Below are positions 61,201 to 64,000 of a stretch of DNA of 64,000 nucleotides, piece by piece. Source of the DNA: Budorcas taxicolor (Eukaryota; Chordata; Mammalia; Artiodactyla; Bovidae). The notes beneath the pieces were generated by a model. The model was not told the origin of the DNA. It did not search any database and saw only the letters and a program-made list of their open reading frames with translations. The DNA is taken from NCBI RefSeq assembly GCF_023091745.1, contig NC_068910.1, positions 133,565,170 through 133,629,169 on the forward strand, given 5' to 3'. How positions within the stretch are numbered: the stretch's first letter is position 1; each line of letters begins with the position of its first letter. Both the position numbers and the translations under genes were made by a program.

Positions 61201-62651
61201 CACTTCCTGTTGGAAGTAAGATCCACTGCCAGCCTCTACCACAGGAGCTGGTGTGCAGGTTTGGGGCCTCCGCAGCCAGGGCTTCACTGGAGTGCCTCAC
61301 TTGCTGACTCAGCAGAGGGTGGCAGTCCCACCCACCGCCTCACTCTGCCTTGACCTACCATTTTGATTGGTGCATTTTTTGGTACAACAGGAAGTCATGT
61401 TCATGGCATACTCTACGCATGAGAAAGCGGGCAGAAGTGGAGAACACGGGTAAAAATGAAGCCACAGGGCCTCGTAAACCCAAGGATATTCTGGGCAACA
61501 AAGTCTCTGTTAAAGTGAGTAAGGTATTCCGGAACTATGTCCAACCTCTCATCTACCCTCACCCTGCAGCATTCTCACAAGGAGACTTGGGTGGATGGGG
61601 ACCAGAGGGGAAGTAGTTTAGTAGGATTTTGCATGCGAGATCAATTTATTTTTTATTTTTTATTTCTCCTGGCAACTTCGATTCAAATAAGTAAGTATCT
61701 CTTTTTTTTCTTTTATACCTTCCTTCTTATACTATGCAGATGTTTTATAGCAAAATTATCTGCAGTATTATTTATTCTCTTAGAAATGCAAGATGCTTGA
61801 TTCATAGTAAAGTTCTCAAAGTCACCCATTCAGTGTCTTGGGTTTAAAAATACATGCAAGGTAAAGAGATTAGAGCTGTTTTCCAAACCTCCAACCCTTT
61901 GAAGTCTGAGGTTTGGAATGTAAGGGCTACTGTGTCCTTGGTAAAATTTCATTTCTTTTCCCCAGAATTCAGACATCACCTTCAGGCCTATGCCTGGGCA
62001 GAGAAGGGAAGCATGTTGATGAAACCCAAGCTATTGCTCTGTAATAACCCAACTATGATAATGAACTCCCTGATTCTAAGCTTCGGCAGATCCTTGGTGT
62101 ACCCCATCTTGAAATGATGTGATCTCTTTTCTTTGTGTTGGGCCCTCAGAAAAGATCTGCCTCTGGACAATGGAAACTAGATTGCTGATGTGTAATATTG
62201 TGATAATGTGTATTATCTACCTGAGTCTTCCTGAGAAAAATAGGAACAGTCAAAACCCATTCTAATGTTCTTCTTGGGGAAAAGAAATTACACTGTCTCC
62301 CTCACCCTCGCCTGGGAAGTCCAGCCTCACAGAAGACACCAGCTGAAATTAGACAGCACTCATGCTTCATTTGGCTGCTTCCATTGCTATTTCCTGGGAG
62401 ATGAGTGGCTCTCCCTGGAAAGAGCATGCTGCCGCCCCAGGTGGCCCGCACCCACCTCGACAGCACCTGGTTTCTCTCTGCCCACTTTCCCATTGTTCAC
62501 GCTTCTCTTACGTTCTCCCCACTCTCTAGCCAACGCTGCCTGTGTTCTAACTGTGTTCTCTTTCTTCCCCCACCTCATGCTGCCCGTCAAGGAGACGAAC
62601 AGTTCCGAGGAGTCAGAGTGTGATGATCTTGACCCTAACACTAGCATGGAG
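20807..62651 (+). CDS. KALRN: Kalirin RhoGEF (partial gene, 17 coding exons visible)
   Basis: Kalirin is a multidomain Rho guanine-nucleotide exchange factor of neurons and other tissues; the part seen here carries the second GEF unit, which in the family activates RhoA, and acts in the cytoplasm and cytoskeleton, including dendritic spines. The joined exons give 733 codons without a stop and with consistent phases. Order: basic linker, DH, PH, Pro/Ser spacer, SH3, basic and acidic spacers. The paralogue TRIO has the same architecture, but the linker (LNSGKADGNIKKQKKVRDGR), the GSPGFDYHQAGDKFEASK spacer and the SSEESECDDLDPNTSME end match kalirin as I remember it. The gene extends past both window edges: N-terminal Sec14, spectrin and GEF1 exons lie upstream, and Ig, FN3 and kinase exons downstream. 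Identification is from memory of the family, not from a search. Confidence 0.95.
21243..21365 (-). mobile_element. L1 3' fragment, antisense
   Basis: ccctgcactgtacagtagga, ccttgtcatttatccattct, aaccccaaactcccagtcta resemble the reverse complement of the L1 3' region. Confidence 0.7.
21492..21648 (-). mobile_element. CHR-type SINE, antisense
   Basis: gtcttagttgccgcaggcaa, tgtggcatgtgggatctact, tcttagccactggactccca: reverse complement of the CHR SINE. Confidence 0.78.
22489..22593 (+). CDS. KALRN: KALRN exon: acidic/proline linker
   Basis: 105-bp exon (35 codons, phase 0 in and out) between tgttctag and gtaggc. It opens KSKKGWGEDEADEESHTPLP: a short basic patch, an acidic run and a poly-proline stretch (PLPPPMK), ending PTQDEM. 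It is part of the flexible region between the upstream SH3 and the second DH domain. The Pro-rich stretch could bind an SH3 domain, but this is inference. A symmetric phase-0 exon of this kind could be skipped without breaking the frame. Confidence 0.94.
22594..25903 (+). other. KALRN: KALRN intron
   Basis: 3.3-kb intron, gtaggc to cttgcag. It contains an old antisense L1 fragment (about 24380-24790), a GA/GT-rich tract at 25340-25376 and a 15-bp near-tandem duplication at 22777-22806. No coding signal. The 23041-23840 stretch is GC-rich and repeat-poor but without exon features. Confidence 0.9.
24380..24790 (-). mobile_element. Old L1 3' fragment, antisense
   Basis: gtatcatagttggcttgacc, ggttgtttccagtttttgct, gctgcagatcgtttggtaca, gggggtaggattactagatt: the antisense L1 order, highly diverged. 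Confidence 0.6.
25904..25999 (+). CDS. KALRN: KALRN exon: linker helix region
   Basis: 96-bp exon (32 codons, phase 0 in and out) with acceptor cttgcag and donor gtaagt. It encodes SSSLLAARQASTEVPTAADL followed by VSAIEQLVKSKL. The second half has a regular hydrophobic spacing typical of an amphipathic helix. No enzymatic motif is present. The flanking introns are 3.3 kb and 10.0 kb. The exon reads straight on to the next one with no frame conflict. Confidence 0.94.
27700..28245 (+). repeat. L2 LINE 3' region
   Basis: catgtgttattctggccaat, ttgttctattcactgtccct, tccccctcaaatcttatctc, gggacattattttctcctcc in L2 order. Confidence 0.6.
28605..28635 (+). mobile_element. Tail-only BovB-like insertion with 7-bp target duplication
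   Basis: Seventeen bases of the BovB terminal pentamer repeat (tgaactgaactgaactg, 28612-28628) lie between two perfect copies of atgtcac (28605-28611 and 28629-28635). This looks like target-primed insertion in which only the RNA tail was copied. Confidence 0.5.
29815..29905 (-). mobile_element. Ruminant L1 3' terminus, antisense
   Basis: ttactttacaatattgtgtt, ggttttgctatacatcaaca, cgaatccaccacgggtgtat: reverse complement of the bovine-type L1 3' end, with the A-rich tail reversed at left. Confidence 0.75.
30025..30240 (+). repeat. MIR SINE
   Basis: cttgcctctgctacttattg, tgtagctttgggcaagttat, gctgagtaaggtatgaatgt: a nearly full MIR. Confidence 0.75.
30435..30657 (+). mobile_element. Bov-tA SINE
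   Basis: cttccctggcggctcagaca, gactcgggcttgattcctgg and Bov-A body. Perfect target duplication cctcaagtttga at 30423-30434 and 30658-30669. Confidence 0.94.
30751..30956 (-). mobile_element. Bov-tA SINE, antisense
   Basis: gtgttagtcgctcagtcgtg, ggatagaacctgggtctccc, ctgacccaccagggac. It lies 93 bp from the sense Bov-tA at 30435, forming an inverted pair. Confidence 0.93.
32165..32865 (+). repeat. L2 LINE 3' region, interrupted by L1 fragment
   Basis: aatccaatcacgttacttcc, then after the L1 insert (32255-32345) gtgctcctcctgcctggatc, aagcgttgcctcttcttctg and the terminus cagcacatagtagaagcaca with ataaatatttgcttaa. Confidence 0.7.
32255..32345 (-). mobile_element. L1 3' fragment, antisense, inside L2
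   Basis: tttaaaattgaagtatagtt, gatttgcagtcttgtattaa, ttcaggtgttcagcatggtg: reverse complement of an artiodactyl L1 3' end, placed within older L2 sequence. Confidence 0.7.
33393..33556 (-). mobile_element. Bov-tA-like SINE, antisense, with (TTG)n tail
   Basis: Reversed AAC tail (gttgttgttgttgtttta), then ttgctaagttgtgtctgact, gattctccgggcaagaatac, and a partial tRNA-derived end (cccagagattgaa). Confidence 0.88.
34316..34596 (+). mobile_element. Bov-A2 dimeric SINE
   Basis: Two Bov-A units: gagaaggcaatggcacccta ... tcactttcacttttcacttt, then ggagaaggaaatggcaacgc ... to a CAG-repeat tail (cttagcagcagcagcagc). Confidence 0.94.
35958..36088 (+). CDS. KALRN: KALRN exon: proline-rich linker immediately before DH2
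   Basis: 131-bp exon with acceptor cttctcag and donor gtaagt. It gives 43 codons (SLEGGSYRGSLKDPTGCLNE, then GMTPPTPPRN and a charged helix start LEEEQKAKALRGR) plus two bases (at) of the Met codon completed by the next exon. The TPPTPPR motif is SH3-ligand-like. The charged C-terminal part leads into the first DH helix. The preceding intron (10 kb) is the longest fully contained one in the window. Confidence 0.94.
36585..37005 (-). mobile_element. L1 3' end, antisense
   Basis: ttacaggtttacaacatagt, ctccctgtgctgcacagtat, tggtaaccagtttgttctgt, ttagattccacacataagta: reverse complement of L1 3' sequence. Confidence 0.85.
38245..38620 (+). repeat. Ancient interspersed repeat (family not named)
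   Basis: catttattcaacagatattt, ccatgctctcgtggcaagtt, agcacaaagaccaggag-like and cacagggaacaacctgtgcc-like blocks follow the order of a widespread old mammalian repeat that I cannot name with confidence. Confidence 0.45.
38708..38998 (-). mobile_element. Bov-tA SINE, antisense, with internally duplicated 119-bp tRNA-derived half
   Basis: A short Bov-A part (ctctttgcaaccccatggac) is followed by two diverged copies of agaatactggagtg...ggaagccca at 38761-38879 and 38880-38998, each 119 bp. A TAAA-rich stretch follows. Confidence 0.85.
40792..40858 (+). CDS. KALRN: KALRN exon: start of second DH (RhoGEF) domain, CR1
   Basis: 67-bp exon after acceptor ttgctcag and before gtgagt. One base completes Met, then 22 codons FVLNELVQTEKDYVKDLGIV plus VE. 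This is conserved region 1 of a Dbl-homology domain; the Glu of NELVQTE corresponds to the family residue that contacts switch I of the GTPase. It ends in phase 0 and is followed by the 1.9-kb intron that opens the DH exon cluster. Confidence 0.96.
41206..41428 (-). mobile_element. Bov-tA SINE, antisense, with adjoining TG repeat
   Basis: gtgctaagtcacttgagtta, ggggttgaacccatatctct, gcgccacctgggaagccc. A TG-rich tract (41432-41454) abuts the head end. Confidence 0.9.
41896..41967 (+). mobile_element. Bov-A 3' fragment with CA microsatellite
   Basis: acagtccatggggttgcaaa, gagtcaggcacagtgagcaa, then (CA)n with one G at 41942-41967. Confidence 0.8.
42110..42298 (+). repeat. MIR SINE
   Basis: ggagtctggagcctgaggtc, gacttagacatgtcacataa, gctttctcatcttttgaatg and gctagcactttacagaagct; the right end is split by the SINE at 42299. 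Confidence 0.65.
42299..42425 (-). mobile_element. Bov SINE, antisense, inserted at the end of a MIR
   Basis: cttagtcactcagtcgtgtc through gccatgtccttctccag. Perfect target duplication ttacagaagctg at 42287-42298 and 42426-42437. Confidence 0.93.
42775..42878 (+). CDS. KALRN: KALRN exon: DH2 domain, CR1-CR2 segment
   Basis: 104-bp exon with acceptor accctgcag and donor gtaagt. 34 codons: GFMKRIEEKGVPEDMRGKDK then IVFGNIHQIYDWHK, plus two bases (ga) of an Asp codon finished by the next exon. The IVFGNIHQIYDWH block is a classic DH helix (the family usually shows V/I-F-x-N-I-x-x-I). The 42878 end is preferred over ending after the full GAG because it uses a strong GTAAGT donor and keeps the frame. 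Confidence 0.95.
43055..43124 (+). CDS. KALRN: KALRN exon: DH2 domain
   Basis: 70-bp exon after cctcctttag and before gtgagt. One base completes Asp, then 23 codons VFLGELEKCIQEQDRLAQLF-IKY. The ELEKC..LAQLFIK pattern is the DH helix following CR2. It is separated from the previous exon by only 176 bp. Compared with my memory of human kalirin (DFFLAELEKC and IKHERK) three residues differ here: V for F, G for A and Y for H. Confidence 0.94.
43444..43530 (+). CDS. KALRN: KALRN exon: DH2 domain, middle helices
   Basis: 87-bp exon (29 codons, phase 0 in and out) with acceptor cccttgcag and donor gtaagc. It encodes ERKLHVYVWYCQNKPRSEYI then VAEYDAYFE. The YxxYCxNxxxS stretch corresponds to the conserved Y-x-x-Y-C-x-N segment of DH domains. 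Third-position G/C is high here (ctgcacgtctacgtgtgg), which stands out from the surrounding AT-richer introns. Confidence 0.96.
44092..44184 (+). CDS. KALRN: KALRN exon: DH2 domain, CR3 catalytic helix
   Basis: 93-bp exon (31 codons, phase 0 in and out), acceptor gtgttccag, donor gtaaga. It contains LSDFLIKPIQRITKYQLLLK, the near-invariant CR3 signature of Dbl-family GEFs (L-x-x-x-L-x-x-P-x-Q-R-x-x-x-Y-x-L-L-L). In the family this helix forms much of the GTPase-binding surface and is needed for exchange activity. All signature residues are intact. Confidence 0.97.
44934..44984 (+). CDS. KALRN: KALRN exon: DH2 domain, post-CR3 helix
   Basis: 51-bp microexon-sized segment (17 codons, phase 0 in and out) between cttgctag and gtgagt: DFLRYSEKAGLECSDIE. 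It continues the CR3 helix (LLLKDFLRYSEKAG), as usual in Trio/kalirin GEFs. Despite the small size, both splice sites are canonical and the peptide is the expected continuation. Confidence 0.96.
45857..45934 (+). CDS. KALRN: KALRN exon: end of DH2 domain
   Basis: 78-bp exon (26 codons, phase 0 in and out), acceptor ttccccacag, donor gtgagc: KAVELMCLVPKRCNDMMNLG then RLQGFE. This is the C-terminal DH helix; the N-D-x-x-N-x-x-R-L-x-G-F/Y-E pattern is typical of the DH-PH boundary and includes the conserved Asn/Asp pair that contacts switch II in related GEFs. The intron that follows (6.0 kb) separates DH from PH and hosts the antisense BovB. Confidence 0.96.
46488..46938 (-). mobile_element. 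MLT1-type LTR (ERVL-MaLR), antisense
   Basis: About 450 bp matching the reverse complement of MLT1-class LTRs as I remember them: tgctagggcctccataacc start, cagaagctggaaatctgagatc, ggtttcttctgag, gggcccactgtaatgacctc, ctgaggtacagggggtta, and a cccaaaaca end. No internal retroviral coding sequence adjoins it, so it is probably a solitary ancient LTR. The first ~25 bp are duplicated (46489-46544). Confidence 0.75.
46489..46544 (+). repeat. Short duplication at the LTR edge
   Basis: agtgtgctagggcctccata (from 46489) and agtgtgctagggtggttata (from 46518), both followed by accaga, 29 bp apart; the second copy continues into the MLT1-type LTR. Confidence 0.75.
47040..48416 (-). pseudogene. BovB reverse transcriptase (downstream of frameshift)
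   Basis: Open frame of 458 codons; the first 44 or so are the wrong frame of the preceding ORF, and true RT sequence begins at KVMLKILQARLQQYV. Motifs by residue: FLDYAKAFD (101-109, RT block A), VCQGCILSPCLFNLY (160-174, block B) and LRYADD (201-206, catalytic block C). The C-terminal part runs through GGIGGRRRRGRQRMRWLDGI to SRTPLSD with no further stop. In the original element the two ORFs would be one protein. Confidence 0.9.
48278..49816 (-). pseudogene. BovB endonuclease and RT N-terminal part (frameshifted)
   Basis: Open frame of 512 codons. Endonuclease motifs by residue: ISELKWTG (18-25, catalytic Glu), QVYAPTS (87-93), GDWNAKVG (124-131), QIDYIL (190-195) and GSDHELL (216-222, catalytic Asp-His). 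A basic linker (KKKKCKKANWLS) and the start of the RT follow (MNKASGGDGIPAELF). It ends early at ISHAVK because one base is missing near 48286 relative to the copy at 3716-3974. All endonuclease catalytic positions look intact. Not a host gene. Confidence 0.9.
51432..51475 (+). repeat. (TG)n/(CGTGTG)n repeat
   Basis: gtgtgtgtgtgtgcgcgtgt then gcgtgt units; alternating purine-pyrimidine sequence that could adopt Z-DNA. Confidence 0.85.
51961..52146 (+). CDS. KALRN: KALRN exon: first half of GEF2 PH domain
   Basis: 186-bp exon (62 codons, phase 0 in and out), acceptor ttcccatcag, donor gtgaga. It begins GTLTAQGKLLQQDTFYVIEL and contains KERRVFLFEQIVIFSELLRK and GYMFKKSIK. The F-L-F-x-x-x-I-I-F-S strand pair is the core of a pleckstrin-homology beta-sandwich. 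In Trio/kalirin the PH works with the DH to set exchange activity and membrane or actin-linked targeting. Confidence 0.96.
52147..52512 (+). other. KALRN: KALRN intron
   Basis: 366-bp intron splitting the PH domain, gtgaga to tttcttccag. No repeat or other signal recognised. Confidence 0.92.
52513..52684 (+). CDS. KALRN: KALRN exon: second half of GEF2 PH domain
   Basis: 172-bp exon, acceptor tttcttccag, donor gtaggt. 57 codons plus one base (g) of an Ala codon completed at 55584. It starts MNYLVLEENVDSDPCKFALL and ends with the C-terminal PH helix QQAWVQDINQVLETQRDFLN, including the near-invariant Trp of PH domains. The Met at the start is internal to the protein and there is no reason to treat it as a translation start. 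Confidence 0.96.
53694..53902 (+). mobile_element. Bov-tA SINE
   Basis: ggcttcccaggtggctcagt, gatatgggttcaatccctgg and Bov-A body to gacatgacttagcaac. Flanks gagacttcaa and gagactttaa are a plausible target duplication. Confidence 0.92.
54006..54047 (+). repeat. Perfect 21-bp tandem duplication
   Basis: Unit tgtgatctctagggttcttt plus c, at 54006-54026 and 54027-54047 with no mismatch. Confidence 0.9.
54345..54525 (+). repeat. MIR SINE, antisense-type core
   Basis: gctgagcatttcacatatta, cagatgaggaagaggaagct, cccaagtcagaaaaccagta. Confidence 0.7.
55584..55822 (+). CDS. KALRN: KALRN exon: proline/serine-rich spacer between PH2 and SH3
   Basis: 239-bp exon, acceptor tccctgcag, donor gtaagt. 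Two bases complete Ala, then 79 codons starting LQSPIEYQRKERSTAVMRPQ. Low complexity with several SH3-ligand-like and Ser-Pro motifs (ASPRPYSS, KPPKGSSYNPPLPPLK, NGSPGF). The basic RKER segment follows the PH domain directly. The frame stays open about 280 bp upstream into the intron, but that part has no kalirin similarity and is not counted. Confidence 0.95.
56385..56530 (+). repeat. MIR SINE fragment
   Basis: gttaggctatctggtttcca, gggttacttaatctcatcag, ccatttcctcaatgggtcta. Confidence 0.65.
56590..56712 (-). mobile_element. CHR-type SINE fragment, antisense
   Basis: gcttgtgggatcttagttcc, ccaaccagggattgaaccca and gcagtgaaagcatcaaggaa, with a T-run on each side (the reversed A-tail at left). 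Confidence 0.75.
57559..57812 (+). CDS. KALRN: KALRN exon: second SH3 domain; alternative end of a kalirin-9-type isoform
   Basis: 254-bp coding part after acceptor tcctcgcag. 84 codons plus two bases (aa) when spliced at GTAAGT. SH3 features: VIKDYYALKENEICVSQGEV (ALYDY-like motif and acidic RT loop), VVQVL strand, AEGWVPGSIL (conserved Gly-Trp and Pro), from about residue 12 to residue 71 of the exon. If the donor is not used the frame reads Lys then TAA at 57814-57816, so the same exon can end the protein just after SH3. The start reads S-D-L-G-G; I recall Q-N-D-L-G-G in human, so the acceptor edge may vary. Confidence 0.95.
58218..58267 (+). repeat. (CA)n(TA)n microsatellite
   Basis: About 19 CA units followed by TA units, inside the putative 3' UTR of the short isoform. 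Length is likely to be polymorphic. Confidence 0.9.
58647..58652 (+). terminator. Polyadenylation signal AATAAA
   Basis: Canonical AATAAA in the context tgtaaaataaattttt, 0.83 kb after the TAA at 57814. A GT-rich stretch (gagcatgtctttatgagg) follows within 30 bp, as expected for a cleavage-factor site. Cleavage would fall near 58665-58680. Confidence 0.65.
58676..61390 (+). other. KALRN: Intron remainder between SH3 exon and basic spacer exon
   Basis: 2.7 kb downstream of the putative poly(A) site. A CT-rich tract lies at 58741-58783 and A-runs near 60134. No family-level repeat or coding signal recognised; several short open frames on both strands look like chance. Confidence 0.75.
61391..61514 (+). 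CDS. KALRN: KALRN exon: basic spacer after SH3 (kinase-containing isoform)
   Basis: 124-bp exon, acceptor ggtacaacag, donor gtgagt. One base completes Lys, then 41 codons: KSCSWHTLRMRKRAEVENTG then KNEATGPRKPKDILGNKVSVK. Strongly basic (RMRKR, PRKPK). It is used only when the donor at 57813 is spliced, so it marks the long isoform. The acceptor has a weak pyrimidine tract (tttggtacaacag), consistent with optional use. Confidence 0.93.
61515..62591 (+). other. KALRN: KALRN intron
   Basis: 1.1-kb intron, gtgagt to cgtcaag. No repeat recognised; T-rich around 61640-61730. Confidence 0.85.
62592..62651 (+). CDS. KALRN: KALRN exon: acidic spacer before Ig domain
   Basis: 60-bp exon (20 codons, phase 0 in and out): ETNSSEESECDDLDPNTSME. 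Highly acidic with Ser sites resembling casein-kinase-2 targets. The acceptor ends cgtcaag with a C/T-rich tract upstream (ctttcttcccccacctc); the donor is gtagaa, weaker than the other donors in this gene. The next exon (Ig domain) is not in the window. The frame stays open for 47 more codons past the donor. Confidence 0.92.
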
Positions 62652-64000
62652 GTAGAAGCAGCTATTGTCGTCCTCTTTACTACAATGATTGTCTGTTTTG
62701 GTGTGTTCTGTAGCAGTGACCTCGCTCAAGTGACCAGCCAGTCAAGGATACGTGGTGATATTAGGGCATTTCTGGGTGTCCCATCCAACTTCTAAAAAAG
62801 AAAACAAAACTGAATTCAGTTTAATTTAAATTAAAAAAAAAAAAAAAAACCTCTTCCTAGATGCCTTTTTAAAAACTTCTGGTTCCCTTGAATGCTTGCT
62901 TATTATTTTCTTCTTTGGACAATTTTGGCTTTGTGTAGAAAATCTCCAGCTTCATAATGGGAGACTTGGAAAACATTTTTTCATGGAAAATAGCTTTATA
63001 AATAGTGACTGGTTCTCAATTAAAGAGAAGAACCCTTTTTTTTCTTTTATTTTAGTTCTCCTTGCTCCCTTTTCCCTTTTCCCTTTCCCCTTCATGTTCT
63101 TTTTCTTCTGGGACTAACTCCTCCCTGAAGGCACCAGTAAAATCAGGGATTAGGTGTGGTTTGTGGGATGACCTGGCCCCCGGTCACTGTGTATAGCTGG
63201 CGGATAGCAAATGAGGAGTGATCGCAGCAACTCCAGAACCCGCTCTTCCCCAGCCGCCAGGGCTCCTGGGCAGTAGCTGCACCTGTCATGAAGGAAAAGA
63301 GCCTTGGCAACAGCCTGCCTCCTATAGGCCTTGCTGAGTCCTTTCTAGAGATAAGGAGGCTGAAACCCAGCTCGGGGGCCTTTCTCATATCACAGGGTTA
63401 CAGGAATGTGGAAGAGAAACCAACATCTTCACCAGCAAGAACATCCAATCAACTTCAACTCCTTCTAGGCCAGGAACTCTTTGGGATTATAGAATTAGGA
63501 CTTTCACATGGCTCACTACTGACAAGCATCATAAATTTACAAACCCTAGAGAATTGGAGCAAATGGCTTTCCTGCCATTTTGTCGTTCCCAGTAAATTGA
63601 AATGTTTTCCTCCAAATCTGTGCCCACATCCCTGATAATGGATAAAAGTTTGAGAGTTCTTCTGTGCATAAAATGTAGAATGTATTTTTAAAAACTTTTC
63701 CTTTTTACAGCCCTATGTTTTTCACTTAACTAAATGGACCTTTATTATTCTAATTTGACCTAATCCCAAAGAAAGCCACCACCATATGATGACAACCAGC
63801 ACAAAAGCCGAGGAAAACCACATGACTCTAAGAGGGATAAGTCAGTGGTGGAAGATGCCAGCTGAGTTCAACCAAGCCAGAGACTAGTGGTTGAAAGTGA
63901 GAGATCTCTCTGGAGAAAACAGTCCCCTCTGGCTGCAGGTGTTGCCACAGAGCTAAATCTGGCAGGTGTAGGCCAGTCCGGTGCTCCCCTGTGGGGTATC
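62652..64000 (+). other. KALRN: KALRN intron after the last visible exon
   Basis: Starts at donor gtagaa and continues past the window edge. It holds an A-run at 62833-62849 and T/C-rich tracts near 63040-63100. No Ig-domain exon is present. The first 141 bp are open in the KALRN frame. Confidence 0.75.

Noticed and set aside
20807..62651. TRIO instead of KALRN
   Set aside because: Domain order is shared, but the linker and spacer peptides fit kalirin rather than my memory of TRIO, which has a different sequence after the LTSPVRR motif.
1..64000. CRISPR array, operon, phage or other prokaryotic system
   Set aside because: Exon-intron structure, mammalian repeats and absence of regular repeat-spacer arrays or dense coding exclude it.

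Overview
The window is nuclear DNA from a ruminant (cattle-like bovid or a close relative). This rests on the dense load of ruminant-specific retroposons: Bov-tA and Bov-A2 SINEs, BovB (RTE-clade) LINE copies and CHR-type SINEs. They sit among older mammalian repeats (L1, L2, MIR, MER5A, an MLT1-type LTR). There is no bacterial, plasmid or phage content and no CRISPR array. The species cannot be fixed from the sequence alone.

The only cellular gene I can support is KALRN (kalirin), on the + strand and open at both ends. I place 17 coding exons between 20807 and 62651, each bounded by AG and GT. Spliced, they give 2,201 nt: two bases finishing a codon begun upstream, then 733 sense codons with no stop and matching phases at every junction. 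The protein segment runs from the basic/serine-rich linker (20807-21090, 22489-22593, 25904-25999, 35958-36088) into the second Dbl-homology RhoGEF domain (GEF2; 40792-45934), its PH domain (51961-52684), a proline/serine-rich spacer (55584-55822), the second SH3 domain (57559-57812), and a basic then acidic spacer (61391-61514, 62592-62651). The Ig, FN3 and kinase domains of the longest isoform would lie beyond the right edge.

At the end of the SH3 exon the reading frame meets TAA inside the splice donor itself (GTAAGT). About 0.85 kb of 3'-UTR-like sequence and a canonical AATAAA follow. This fits an alternative terminal exon for a kalirin-9-type isoform lacking the Ig/FN3/kinase part; the same exon is spliced onward in the kinase-containing form.

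Layout: 1-20806 has no recognisable coding exon and reads as upstream intron built largely of BovB, L1, MIR, MER5A, L2 and Bov SINEs. 20807-36088 holds four linker exons with long introns. 40792-45934 is a compact cluster of seven DH exons. 45935-51960 is an intron carrying a 2.8-kb antisense BovB with two long ORFs separated by one single-base frameshift, next to an antisense MLT1-type LTR. 51961-62651 holds the PH, spacer, SH3 and spacer exons. 62652-64000 is intron.

I found no undescribed gene system. The observations most worth checking are the stop-in-donor isoform switch, a membrane-helix-like intron-retention reading frame after the last exon, inverted BovB copies on either side of the DH exons, a tail-only BovB insertion, and several nested or duplicated retroposons.
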